Below are positions 22,968-35,965 of a stretch of 64,000 bases of DNA, piece by piece. The stretch comes from Tieghemostelium lacteum (lineage: Eukaryota; Evosea; Eumycetozoa; Dictyosteliales; Raperosteliaceae). Position 1 is the first letter of the stretch; every line of letters begins with the position of its first letter. Location: contig LODT01000037.1 in the NCBI GenBank assembly GCA_001606155.1, positions 496,001 to 560,000 on the forward strand, written 5' to 3'. Below the pieces are notes generated by a model, which had not been told where the DNA came from, ran no database searches, and worked only from the letters and a program-made list of their open reading frames with translations. Made by a program: the position numbers and the translations under genes.

Positions 22968-25928
22968 TTATTTTGAAACCATTATCAATTGACTGAATAG
23001 ATTCAATTGAGACAAAGATGAAAGTTTTTCAAATTTCTTTGCTCTGATATTGAATCTGTATAATAGTGGACAAGATTCATCAATATTGATACCAAAATAA
23101 TAAAAGAATTGGTCACCATCAAATAGAGAACAGTTAAATAATTGAATTTTATCGGTTGGAATTGGGCCAATACTTTGTTTAGAGTTCATTGGACTTGATG
23201 GTGGTGTAATATTACTGGTGTGTGCTAATGTGTTAGCTGATGATAATGAAGATATTGACATGTTGGATAAAGACTTTGAAAGATGTGGTGGTGGTGGAAC
23301 TGAAGAGGATGATTGTTGTAGAGAAGATGGATCTAAAACCTCCCATTGTTTTGTAAAGGTATCAAATTTCTCCATCTTATTGGTAAGATCTTTTGAAGTT
23401 GATCTATCAATACCACCGATGATATGTATATATCTTGTACTGTCAAAACTTACACCAGCAAAGTATCTTGGCTGTTTGATTTCAGTCAACACTGACCATT
23501 TATTCGATTCAATATCATAGATTTCAATTGAGGAGTGTCTCTCCTTATTTACATATCCATCAACTGCATAGATACATTTCTTGGATTGGTTGTAGAAACA
23601 GTGGAATTGGTTTCTTGGGAATTTCATTGATTGTAATTTGGTAAATGTCAGTGACTGAGTATCAAATCTCTCTAGGGATTTACTTGAAGATTCTCTACCA
23701 CCAATTATATAGATGTATCTTGTTCCATCATATACTGTGCAATGTCCATATCTCTTGGTTGGAATCTGAACATCCATTTTAATCCAAGAGTTCTTGTCAA
23801 TAGAGTATCTATAGATATCCTGTGGAGATTCTTTACCACCAAAGAGATAGATAAAGTTAAGGTAATCATAGATACATGTGAATTCTGATGTCTGAATAGG
23901 ACAAGCAGATCCAAATTTCCATTTGTTATTTGAGGTATCGTAAATCTCAATCATTCTCTCTGGATTAGTACTACCAATACCATAGATGTAGTGTCGTCTT
24001 AGTGTTACAGTTGAGTCTTTTCTAGTTAGAAGTTTTCCAAATACTGGATTCTTGAATTGTAATTTACTGCTACTAGTCATAGAATTTGGTTGCAAAGGAG
24101 GTGGTGAATCACTAATACCTCCACTTGATGTAATAATACTATTCCCACTAGTACTTATTCCATTACCATTAGAGATATTATTCAAAATATGATTTACAAC
24201 ACTATTGGTATCTTTAGATCCTCCACCACTACTTTTAATAGAGATAATAAATGAATTTTGTTTGGTTAATGGGTTTTGTACCAGACTTGTTGTCTGAATT
24301 GGTGATTGAATTTGAATTTGGGGAATAGATGATGTAGATAATGAGAGATTTAGTTTAGAGACTACATCTGAAGATATTGAAGTGCCCAAAGTAGTTGAAT
24401 TGGATGCTTGTGGTGGTGTAGTGAAAACTGATGCAGCAGTGGATTGTAGTGATGGTGATGTAACTACAGGTGAGGTAGCAGTTGAATTGGTTCTCTTTCT
24501 GTAAATTACAGTAGTTGGTTGACCATTGGCTTTGGAGAATAACTGAGGGAACTGGAATTCAGGATCCCATTTCCATTCAATATTCATAATCAATTCATTA
24601 CACAAATTACCAGAATCCTCATCCAATTGTTTCAAATCAATGTATTTTTTTAATAACAATGATGAAACTTTATCAAACTGTGCATTGGAGACATGGTTAA
24701 TAGTTGTAGGTGTTGCAATAGTTTGTGATCTTTGTCTTTGGACCAACAGTAGGTTTTGGTACTCTTGGATAAACATTTGAGATTGACTAATTGATTCTTG
24801 TGTTTTTGACATATTTTGTGAGATTTTGGTAATTTGATCATTTAATTGTTTCTTTTGATCTTCCCATTCTTTATCCACTTGCTGTTCCAGTTGTTCTTTT
24901 CTCTCTTGTAGATTTTTAATAATTGTATCAATATCACCTGTAATCTTTTGTTTAGTCTCTTTATATTGTACTTGACTTTCCTGAAGTCGTTTTTCAATGG
25001 ACTGTTTTTGTTTCACCAATTTATTGGGATTAAGACCGACACTGACAAGTAGCAATTCTATATCACTGATATTTTTCTCCAATTCATTAGGAATCTTATT
25101 GAATTGGTGACCATTGTGAAGGATAATGCATTCCAAACATATCAACTTATCACAATCCATGCAGAAGAATTTAAAGTACTCTTGATGTTGTAGGCATTTA
25201 GTCAATGGATCATAAATATCATCAGAGATTAGGGATATTGGAGGTGGCGGAGAAACCATTAGTGGTGGTAAACTGGCTGTTACAGGTGGCGGTGATGACG
25301 TTAAATCTCTAGAAGAATTTGACTGAGACAATGTTATAGAAGATTTATTTGTTGATAAGCTGATCAGTGATGGAGAGCTGGGTTTTCGAATTGTTAAGCT
25401 ATTGAGAAGTTTAATACCACTGGCTTTATTGATACTACCAACTAATGGAGATGATTTTAATTCTTTCTCTTTAGATCCATTTAATGGTGTATGAACACTA
25501 CTTGATGTTGTTGTTGTTGTAGTAGTAGTTGTATTCCCTTTTCTTGGTGTTGATTGTTTGCTATTACTATTATTCTGATCCATTATCTGTTCAAATTCCG
25601 AAATTTTATTGGCAATAGATAGTAATTTCATTGCTGATCCTGAGCTTACAACATCTGATATTCTAGTTGGTTGTTGACTACATGCCTTCTCATAATCACC
25701 AGTTCTGTATTTCAACATTTCATCAATACAATGAACAGTGGAAAGATTCTCTAAATTTGCATGTAGTACCAATGTGTCCTTCTCACATAGGGAACATGTG
25801 ATGTAAGGACTTATACCAGGTTTAAATAAAATCTCTAAACATGCTTTACAAAATATATGATTACAATCAAGTGATCTTGGTTGGTCAAAGATTTTCAAAC
25901 AATTAGGACATTTTAATAGTTCATCCAT
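22968..25928 (-). CDS. RING / B-box / coiled-coil / kelch protein (TRIM-like)
   Basis: Single exon, 986 aa. RING finger at 7-50 (CPNC, then CNHIFCKACLE, CSLC), a Ser/Thr/Pro-rich linker, a B-box at about 243-285 (CLQHQEYFKFFCMDCDKLIC then H..H), a coiled coil at about 290-425 and kelch repeats from about 648 to the end (YIYGIGSTNPERMIEIYD, YLFGGKESPQDIYRY, YIIGGRESSSKSLERFD, HIIGGIDRS). The RING predicts E3 ubiquitin ligase activity, with kelch repeats as the substrate or actin-binding platform. RING/B-box/coiled-coil order is that of metazoan TRIM proteins; a kelch C terminus is uncommon there. A poly-Thr run near residue 145 is typical of the genome. Confidence 0.88.
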   Translation of the reverse strand: MDELLKCPNCLKIFDQPRSLDCNHIFCKACLEILFKPGISPYITCSLCEKDTLVLHANLENLSTVHCIDEMLKYRTGDYEKACSQQPTRISDVVSSGSAMKLLSIANKISEFEQIMDQNNSNSKQSTPRKGNTTTTTTTTTSSSVHTPLNGSKEKELKSSPLVGSINKASGIKLLNSLTIRKPSSPSLISLSTNKSSITLSQSNSSRDLTSSPPPVTASLPPLMVSPPPPISLISDDIYDPLTKCLQHQEYFKFFCMDCDKLICLECIILHNGHQFNKIPNELEKNISDIELLLVSVGLNPNKLVKQKQSIEKRLQESQVQYKETKQKITGDIDTIIKNLQERKEQLEQQVDKEWEDQKKQLNDQITKISQNMSKTQESISQSQMFIQEYQNLLLVQRQRSQTIATPTTINHVSNAQFDKVSSLLLKKYIDLKQLDEDSGNLCNELIMNIEWKWDPEFQFPQLFSKANGQPTTVIYRKRTNSTATSPVVTSPSLQSTAASVFTTPPQASNSTTLGTSISSDVVSKLNLSLSTSSIPQIQIQSPIQTTSLVQNPLTKQNSFIISIKSSGGGSKDTNSVVNHILNNISNGNGISTSGNSIITSSGGISDSPPPLQPNSMTSSSKLQFKNPVFGKLLTRKDSTVTLRRHYIYGIGSTNPERMIEIYDTSNNKWKFGSACPIQTSEFTCIYDYLNFIYLFGGKESPQDIYRYSIDKNSWIKMDVQIPTKRYGHCTVYDGTRYIYIIGGRESSSKSLERFDTQSLTFTKLQSMKFPRNQFHCFYNQSKKCIYAVDGYVNKERHSSIEIYDIESNKWSVLTEIKQPRYFAGVSFDSTRYIHIIGGIDRSTSKDLTNKMEKFDTFTKQWEVLDPSSLQQSSSSVPPPPHLSKSLSNMSISSLSSANTLAHTSNITPPSSPMNSKQSIGPIPTDKIQLFNCSLFDGDQFFYYFGINIDESCPLLYRFNIRAKKFEKLSSLSQLNLFSQLIMVSK

Positions 25929-26615
25929 AATTAATCAATTCTATAGTTCAATATCTCTTTGAAAGTTTTACTATTGTAATAATAATAGTAATGATATAAA
26001 TTAATTATAATTAATTAACTGATTTGAATAAAAATATTATTATTATTATTATTTGTTTAAAATTTGAAGAGTTGTTAATCTAATCACAATAAAATTTTAT
26101 TGCTAGCAGTTTGACTGTGGATGGTGATGAAGATTCTACACATTTTCTATTTAGTTGTATGATTCAATTGAAATATTAATTTAAATTTGTTATCACCTAT
26201 CATAGGGAGTTGGTGGCTACAATGTGATCAAAACAGTTTTGTTAATCACTTTTGATAACAGTGGGGTGGGGGTGGGTTGGTGATAGTGTGGGAAAAAACA
26301 AAAATAAATACAACTGTGGGAGATTTTGATAAAATAGTGGGTGGTGATGTTGTTCTATGTAAACAATGACATAGATAAAGTGAGGTCGACATCTCCATAT
26401 GAGGAAAATCTCATTGAAAAAATTATTTGTGATATCATAGTTTGAATTTTTAAAAAATATACACAAAAAATAAAAAATTAATTAAATATGCACTTGTTTG
26501 TATAAGTTTGAAATTCAATCCTAGGTTTACTTTTTTTTATTTAATTATATATCTCTATAGGTAAATAGTCTTTTTTTGTATAGTTTTTGTATAGACAAAG
26601 ATAGTTTAGGATTGA
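25929..26615. other. Spacer with a G-rich block, upstream of the RING/kelch gene
   Basis: No gene. The short frames here (for example 26242-26466) are not coding. A strikingly G-rich block at 26262-26292 (runs GTGGGG and GGGGGTGGG) lies about 335 bp upstream of the RING/kelch ATG. G/GT-rich boxes are known developmental promoter elements in Dictyostelium, so it may be a regulatory site. The rest is AT-rich. Confidence 0.45.
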
Positions 26616-29357
<2,742 letters not shown>

Positions 29358-30125
29358 TGTGGGTAACAAACACAGATACAACAATACAATTCTACTCTAA
29401 ATTTCAAATAGAGAAGTAGATTGAAGGTAGAAAACACAAAGAGGAAAAAAATAAAAAACCTAAAAAAAAAAACTTACAACACTGAACACAATTAACAATG
29501 AAATGATGTTTCAATGTCAATGTAATCTTTGGAACAATAATAGATATTTAAATCAAATTAAACAAATTTTTAAAATTATTATTATATATGATAATCACAC
29601 ACAAGCTATTGGAGTGAACTATATACAATATAAAATTAATGGTGACAATAGGAAAAAAATAAATAATAAGTGGAGATATAATTTATGTGTAAATATATAT
29701 ATATAAAGTTATAAGTTATTATATCTTTGTGATAAAAAGTTTAATTTGTCTGTTGCAGAAAAAAAAAAAAACTTTTTTGATGATTAATTCAAATTTGAAA
29801 ATCACACAACCGTGAATGTGGGCGGGCATTTTGTAACAACAAAAAATTATAAATATTATATATTTAGATGGGCCAAACTTCAACAAATCAGTAATCCAAT
29901 ATAAACATCATAGTGTTATTACTATTATTTTTATATTTTTATATTAATTGAATATTGTAAATTCACACCTCTCTCCCCATATCACCACTCCCACAATTAT
30001 TTACATCACAATTTATAAATATATATTGTACAAATGTATTTATATTTATATTTTTAAAAAAAACAAAAAAAGTATAATCAAGTTTGATAACAAAACTATC
30101 GATCTGAAACTATGTACAGTTTTAT
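29358..30125. other. Spacer upstream of the Polo kinase gene
   Basis: No gene is supported. Frames at 29503-29706 and 29948-30250 are Ile/Tyr/Asn-rich translations of AT-rich DNA. A small GC patch (GGGCGGGC at about 29821-29828) and (TA)n stretches occur. The region should include the Polo kinase promoter and the 3' region of the palmitoyltransferase gene. Confidence 0.45.
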
Positions 30126-31509
30126 TTATATCTGTTTTTCCTTTGGATATGGTTTTGAAAATAGTAGTTCATATAGATTTTTCCATAATCCTCTGTCATA
30201 GATATTATGTAATTCTTTGGAAGATTTTGGAAGTGGTAAATGAGATTTAGTTTCATCTCCTTCTTTTGTATTATTATTATTATTAATATGAGATTGTTGT
30301 TTATGTTTCTTTGATTTATCTTTAGTATTACTGTTATTAACGCTCTTTTCATTTAATTGTTTATCTTGTTTTTGTTTCTTTAATTTTTCTTTTAATCTTA
30401 CTACTGCAATTTGATCTTTAATATCTGACCATTTAGATGTTTCATTAGTTGTAGTATTTTTATAAATTAACCATAAATGGTATCCAAAAAAGTAATATAA
30501 AAATATTGAAATTATAAGACAAAATAATCCAAGTGGAAATACCATTTGTGATTCATAAAATAGATACTACGAAAATTATAATAAAAATAATATAAATTTG
30601 AGTATTAGTGTTAGAGTGGTGTTAATGTGATGGTGTAAATTCAGTGAAAATACCTACTCTGAAGATTTCAAATGTAGATAAAGGTTGCCAACCTTGTTTT
30701 GTATTGTATCCCAATCTAAGAAGATTTTTAACTTTGATAATTGAAAAGATTACATAGATGCAAAGGTAGGCACCATAGAGACACAGTGAAGCAGTAAGGA
30801 ATACAAAAGTTAGGAAATACTTTAGATTACCTTCACCTACACAATTGTTAATCCAAGGACAATGATGATCGAATCTAGAAACACACTTATCACATACACG
30901 GCAATGTTTAGAACGTGCAGGTTTGTTGAAACTACAAGTCTCACATTTCTTTTTAATGTACAGGTATCTGTCATAGTCGTATAGTGACATGTAATACTTG
31001 TGATTCAGTTTGTTTATGTACCCTGGATTGACATTACATGACACTACAAAGGATACCAATGTAATACCAACAGCTACATATGCACCTATTCTATGAATTC
31101 CTGATAAATACACACCAGGTATATATGCAAATGTATCTCTTTGAAAGAAATAGAAACCAAACATTACTAAACTCAAATAAACCAATTGTAAGATATGATT
31201 TGGTTTATATAGAAAATAATTTGATATTCTACCAAATCCTTTTCTAACTCTACCTGGACATATTTTACCACAACATGATCTTTTAGTGTAACGGTATATT
31301 TGTATTTTAGTATTACAAGATATTCTATAATATTGAAGTTGAATAAAGACTTACACGCAACTCTCTTGTATACCGATGGTTAGTTGATAGTGTAGTGCAC
31401 CTACATAACCATTTCTGTGGAAGTCACTAGTTCCCATCATTAATGTATATAAAATGACTACTGCAAATGTTATATATGCAAAGATTCCATAATACAGTAG
31501 ATCTTGCAT
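30126..31509 (-). CDS. DHHC palmitoyltransferase, ZDHHC4-like
   Basis: Three exons (31509-31355, 31324-30658, 30566-30126; introns 30 and 91 bp, the first unusually short) give 420 aa. The zinc/catalytic block is [15 protein letters not shown] followed by [20 protein letters not shown], containing the DHHC tetrapeptide. It is flanked by two membrane spans before and two after, plus an N-terminal span. NPGYINKLN is the NPG segment before the CRD. The ending [16 protein letters not shown], with no zinc-finger tail, resembles the ZDHHC4/Pfa-type subgroup. The enzyme would S-acylate membrane-associated proteins at the ER or Golgi. A poly-Asn/Lys insert is near the C terminus. The 30-bp first intron is required to keep the frame (ESCV joined to ISCNTKIQ); an alternative unspliced reading hits a stop. 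Confidence 0.85.
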
Positions 31510-31604
31510 TTTTTTAAATTAATTTGATCATCACAAAATAAGTGGAAAATGAAAAATAAAAAAAAAAAATAACTGTTTTGTTTTGGTAAAAAGAAGTGTT
31601 ATCG
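31510..31604. promoter_or_regulatory. Very short divergent promoter, palmitoyltransferase and ribokinase
   Basis: Only 95 bp separate the two divergent ATGs, so both 5' UTRs and core promoters must overlap here or extend into the opposing genes. The sequence is A/T-rich with an A tract at 31558-31569. No specific box is recognised. Confidence 0.4.
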
Positions 31605-32636
31605 ATGAGTCATGAAAATAGTTTAGTTGTGGTGGGTGCCACAAATTGGGATATGTTTACCTACTGTGATGAAATGCCAAAACCAGGTGAAACAGTTAAA
31701 GGTAGTGATTTTAAAGTAGCATTTGGAGGTAAAGCTGCAAATCAAGCTGTTCAAGCTGCTAGATTAGGATCCTCTGTCTCTATAGTTACTAAAATTGGAG
31801 ATGATCTCTCAGGAAAGTTAGTATTGGTCAGTACAGTATAGCCGATGACATTTTGATATTTATGTGTATATTTGATATTTGATAAAAGGAAAATGTTAGA
31901 GAATTTTAAAAATCAAAATGTAAATACATTGAATGTCTCTGTTGAAGGTAATGACATTCCATCAGGTTGTGCAACTATTATTGTTGATAAACATGGTGAA
32001 AATAAGATTATCATTGTCGGTGGGACAAATTCCCTGTTATCTAAAGTTGATATTGACAATGCAAAAGATACTATAAAACAGAGTAATTTTGTAGTTTGTC
32101 AATTAGAGGTACAGTTAGAAACCACATTGGCAGCATTAAAATTAGCTAAACAATGTAATAGACCTAAAACCATTTTAAATGCAGCTCCATTTACCAAAGA
32201 TCCTATACTATCTAATGAGATTTTACAATATGTAGATATTCTAATTGTCAATGAAATTGAAGTATTTTCATTATCAGGTGTAAACCCTGAAAATCAAGAT
32301 AGCAATGACATTGATAATCTCTATAGAATCTCAAGTAATCTATTAGAGAAATTCGCCAAAATTCAGCATTTAATAATTACAGTAGGTTCAAAAGGACAGG
32401 TATTGGTATCTAGAGAATTTGGAAACCATTTCATACCAATAACAGGTGAAAAAGTAAAAGTTGTAGATACAACAGGTGCAGGTGATTCATTTATTGGAAG
32501 TTTTGCTCACTATTTAAATCAAGATCCACAAAAATCCTATATTGAGGCTATTAAAAAAGCTTCTAAAGTTGCTACATTATCAGTTCAAAAACATGGTGCA
32601 CAACCAAGTTACCCTTCCAAAGAAGATTTAAATTAA
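31605..32636 (+). CDS. rbsk: Ribokinase (PfkB family)
   Basis: Two exons (31605-31816 and 31889-32636; 72-bp intron, donor GTTAGT, acceptor AAAAG) give 319 aa, the usual ribokinase size. It phosphorylates D-ribose to ribose-5-phosphate. The N-terminal substrate motif is NWDMFTYCDEMPKPGET with FGGKAANQAVQAARLG. The catalytic/anion-hole signature is DTTGAGDSF near residue 290, with the catalytic Asp in GAGD. NEIEVFSLSG and AAPF belong to the same fold. An upstream in-frame GTG at 31596 exists, but the ATG in MSHENSLVVVGATNWD is the sensible start. The gene shares a 95-bp divergent promoter with the palmitoyltransferase. Confidence 0.94.
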
Positions 32637-33118
32637 ATATAAATTGTAAAACCAACTTATTTTAATATCTTACAATTTTCTCTAAAGCTTTCCATAAAGT
32701 TTAAAAAGTATACTTTTAAATTGATTTTTATTAATTTTAGAGAAATTAGTTCTGGTTGGGTAGAAGGGAACTGTTGAGCATAAAAGTCATAACCAATTCT
32801 TTGTAAAAAAATAATCCAAAATTTAATGTTGAGACAATCAAATATAAACTTAAAGCGACCGCCAGATAGATATTGTTCGATTTAGTAAAATAAATCTAAC
32901 AAGCACACCTCGGTGGAGATCAAACCATGAATGTGGTTTGGTTGAAACAAATATACAATTCCTGATAGAGTCACAAGACAATATCACTAATATCTATTCT
33001 GGTAGTACGCAATCTCAAAACCCCAAAACCCCTTTTTAACCAGCTCGCAAAATTCCAAATTTTTGCTGATCACTAAATTAAAACTTAAAATTTATATTTT
33101 TTTTTCAATTCACTAATA
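32637..33118. other. Spacer holding a GC-richer structured block
   Basis: The first 200 bp are AT-rich 3' flank of ribokinase. Positions 32850-33055 are clearly GC-richer and fold into the candidate RNA listed at 32862-33002. A pyrimidine/T run (CCCCTTTTT) follows at about 33028-33036, then AT-rich sequence up to the ATG at 33119. Confidence 0.5.
32862..33002. ncRNA. Candidate structured non-coding RNA (family unknown)
   Basis: A 13-bp stem closes a 141-nt domain: CCAGATAGATATT at 32862-32874 pairs with AATATCTATTCTGG at 32989-33002, with one bulged T. Inside are two perfect hairpins, GATTTA/TAAATC (about 32878-32895) and CAAACCA/TGGTTTG with a 6-nt loop (about 32924-32943). The block is GC-richer than its surroundings, as known RNA genes are in such AT-rich genomes, and a run of five Ts follows 30 bp downstream on the plus strand, compatible with Pol III termination. 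I could not match it to tRNA, 5S, U1-U6, U3, SRP, RNase P or class I RNA by eye. Strand is not settled. Confidence 0.4.
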
Positions 33119-34627
33119 ATGAATATACCTAATATTTTATTTTATAAAATTATTCAATATGTATTAGAATGTGATTTTTATAATGCTAAATATAAACTGT
33201 CAATGGGGTTAGTAAATAGAATGCTATTTGAGTATTTACAAACGAATTATTTCACTATGGTGTCAATTGACAAATTATTACTTAATTGTACGACAAAGAA
33301 GTTTAAAGAAAATGTTTTGAATCATTTAGTTAATAGATATTGTCTATTAAGTAACCCAATTTCAATGAACATTCCAATATACACAATATTTAGAGATAGT
33401 GGTTATGGTATGAAAAATGTATTTATAAAAGGTTTACTACCATTGTATAAGAACATTCAAACACTTGATATATATTTTAATTTCTTTTCAGATTTGTCAC
33501 TTAGTGACTTTCCATCACTTCGAAATCTAAGTCTTTCAACTGTTGGTTATGGTACATTTCCAGTTCTGAATTTAGACATTGTGCCACCTCTTACACATCT
33601 CTCAATATCTATAAACCAGTTACCCCAATTTGAGAGTTTCCAGAGCTTAATTACATCCGTTGAAAATAGTCTGGTATCACTGAATATTGAATTTCAAATG
33701 CATAATCATTGGGCTGATGTCTCTATAGATTCTATGAACTTCTTAACCACACACCCTAAAAACAAATTACAAAGTTTCAGTTTTAGAGCTACTGGTGCTG
33801 TATTTAAAAGTAAAGAAATTCTAGACACCCAAATTGATTCTCTAAGGGAATTGGAAATGACATATTACGACAACTCAGTGTATAACTTTATATGTAATTC
33901 TAATGTATTAACATCACTTACTTTAAACATTGTAGAGCCAAGTGATATTACCACCCTATTACCGTTACTCAATCAGAGACCTAATATCAAGCACTTGGAT
34001 ATTACCTATAAACACCATGGTGAAAATGAAGTTTGGATACCGCTCATCTACATTACCAAACTTAAACTTAAATTAACAAACATATCAAGTGAAAAGTACC
34101 TAAACTCTAACTATAATGTTACATCACTGCTTGACTTGGACATTGATAATATAATAATAAGATCAAATCAGATAATTCCAGAGTCATTAACCAGAATGAT
34201 TAGAGAATGTATATCAATTAAAAAGTTAAGAGTAACATTTAAATCCAATGATGCTTCTACAGTATTGGGAGCATTATCCACCTCTGATATATTATCTGAT
34301 AATCAGTCACTTACTCAACTTGACATTTCCACCATCCAAATAACTGATTACATAGATTCATTTTTAAATCTATTTAAACATTTAGATAAAATTCCAACAC
34401 TACAAAGAGTGTCCGTTACCTATTCCATCATAAACAAAGATGAGACTAGAAAACCAAATGAAAGCAATCATGGATGGAATCTAATATCTATTCAAAGGCC
34501 ACTCTCCACAAATGTTTTCTTCTTCAAGGCTAATTTTATCAGAGGTGGAAATATACCAAGTACCAATACCAAAGAACAACCTATAGAAAAGAAAAAATCC
34601 TTCTTCCAAAAACTATTTAAAAATTAA
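33119..34627 (+). CDS. F-box/LRR-like dictyostelid protein, function unknown
   Basis: Single exon, 502 aa. The N terminus (MNIPNILFYKIIQYVLECD, then LVNRMLFEYLQ) resembles the F-box-like start shared by many dictyostelid family proteins. The body contains irregular leucine-rich segments (LRNLSLSTVGYG, LTHLSISINQLP, LTSLTLNIVEPS, IKHLDITYKHHG, LTQLDISTIQ) typical of a leucine-rich solenoid. A basic C-terminal end (EKKKSFFQKLFKN) follows. A role as substrate adaptor of an SCF-type ligase is possible but unproven. Confidence 0.75.
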   Translation: MNIPNILFYKIIQYVLECDFYNAKYKLSMGLVNRMLFEYLQTNYFTMVSIDKLLLNCTTKKFKENVLNHLVNRYCLLSNPISMNIPIYTIFRDSGYGMKNVFIKGLLPLYKNIQTLDIYFNFFSDLSLSDFPSLRNLSLSTVGYGTFPVLNLDIVPPLTHLSISINQLPQFESFQSLITSVENSLVSLNIEFQMHNHWADVSIDSMNFLTTHPKNKLQSFSFRATGAVFKSKEILDTQIDSLRELEMTYYDNSVYNFICNSNVLTSLTLNIVEPSDITTLLPLLNQRPNIKHLDITYKHHGENEVWIPLIYITKLKLKLTNISSEKYLNSNYNVTSLLDLDIDNIIIRSNQIIPESLTRMIRECISIKKLRVTFKSNDASTVLGALSTSDILSDNQSLTQLDISTIQITDYIDSFLNLFKHLDKIPTLQRVSVTYSIINKDETRKPNESNHGWNLISIQRPLSTNVFFFKANFIRGGNIPSTNTKEQPIEKKKSFFQKLFKN

Positions 34628-34930
34628 ATACATCTATGTTAATATGTTAATCGTAATATATTCACCAATGGAATTGGTTAACTTTTTAATTTTGATTTAA
34701 ATCTAAATCAAAAATTTTAGTTTTGTTTTTGTTGTTTATTTTTATTATTATTATTATATATATACAAGGTTTGAATTAGAATGAGTCTTTTAAATCATTG
34801 GAGGGAAGAGAGGTATTCTATTGAATAATTTAATTGGAATGAACTGGTGAATATTTAAAAAAAAAAAAAGAAAAAGGAGAATATATAATGTAAGTTCTTA
34901 TATAGATGAATGGTTGTGTTGTTGAGGTGA
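34628..34930. other. Spacer between convergent genes
   Basis: AT-rich 3' flanks of the F-box/LRR-like gene and of the RGLG-like gene. It contains a (TTA)n/(TA)n patch at about 34740-34765 and an A tract at 34858-34869. No gene is seen. Confidence 0.5.
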
Positions 34931-35965
34931 TTAACCAATAAGACCAAGTTTTCTAATGGCTTGGAATTGTTCTGGAATTTCTTGTAAACTTGCAACTGCA
35001 AAGTCTACCTCTCTATTTTCAGCTTTAGCCATAACCTTATTAAAAGGTACAAATTGGAAATTATCAAATTGTCTCTCTGGAAGATCATCATCAAATCTCT
35101 CCATGACAGACCAATCATTGTTACCATTTGGACCATCACCAACACCAACGGCAATAATGGATAATGGTGCAACTCTAGAAGCCTCTACAATGGCATCGAT
35201 AGTCTCATTGACAGAGGTTACATCACCATCACAAATAATTACCAAAATGTGATAGGATTTAGTACCACGACTGATATTAATTGCCTCTCTGATAATAGGG
35301 GCAAATGAAGTTGGTCCACTTAATACAATAAGTGGTGTAATTTCATTATATTTTTGTAATACCTCTTCGAATCCATAGCATGGACGATCTTCAGTGAACT
35401 TAAATACAGCCTTATCTGTACTTCTAGCATCACCAAAACCCAAAACTGGAATCAATTTATCATCATCAAATGATTCCAATGTCTTACCAATAATCTTAAT
35501 AGCCTCTTGATATGGGTTCAATTGGTAAGATGATATATCATGTAAACATTTACCACCAAATGAAACTTTTCCATTCCAAGTATTACTCTTTGTCTATAAT
35601 ATATCAAAATTTCTTATATTAATACTAATTTTACCCTTTCCATTTTAATTTTTTTTTTCACTTCTCACCATGACTCACAGTGAAGAGAAAGATAAAATAT
35701 TTATCAAACTACATACATAATCAATACCAATAATTAAGTTTGATGATTCAAGACCTGCTTTTCTCAATGCATCCTAAAATCGTTATTGTTAATATATAAA
35801 TGTTTACTGTATTCAATTTGCTGGAATATAGAAACCTACTTGTACTTCACCTAGAGTTTGAAATTTATCTTTAATTGGTTGAAATGAAGATTTACCACTA
35901 TCACGTCTTCTTTCTAAACTTCCTTCATTGTGACCTGATACTGATTTTGAACCTGTGCAACCCAT
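34931..35965 (-). CDS. RGLG/copine-type VWA-domain protein with acylatable N terminus
   Basis: Three exons (35965-35840, 35773-35717, 35593-34931; all phase 0) give 281 aa. The N terminus MGCTGSKS fits N-myristoylation at Gly2 with a neighbouring Cys for palmitoylation. The copine/VWA core follows: DALRKAGLESSNLIIGIDYTKSN carries the MIDAS-like DxTxS and aligns closely with plant RGLG ubiquitin ligases and copines (LSGPTSFAPIIREAINI, VGVGDGPNGNNDWSVM, ERQFDNFQFVPFNKVM). It has neither the two C2 domains of copines nor the C-terminal RING of RGLG proteins; it stops after IRKLGLIG. So it looks like a free-standing membrane-anchored VWA domain. The role may be calcium- or metal-dependent protein binding; not known. 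Confidence 0.87.

Noticed and set aside
29503-30250. Two short plus-strand frames between Polo kinase and palmitoyltransferase
   Set aside because: Ile/Tyr/Lys/Asn composition expected from AT-rich spacer; no conserved motif or splice context.
31817-31888. Unspliced reading of the ribokinase gene as two genes
   Set aside because: Family alignment is continuous across a 72-bp GT..AG intron (GDDLSG, then K-KMLENF).
32840-33040. 5S rRNA, SRP RNA, U-snRNA or tRNA at the structured block
   Set aside because: A GTTCGATTT B-box-like string and a GGTGGAGATC string recall tRNA and 5S, but the remaining parts of those genes are missing.
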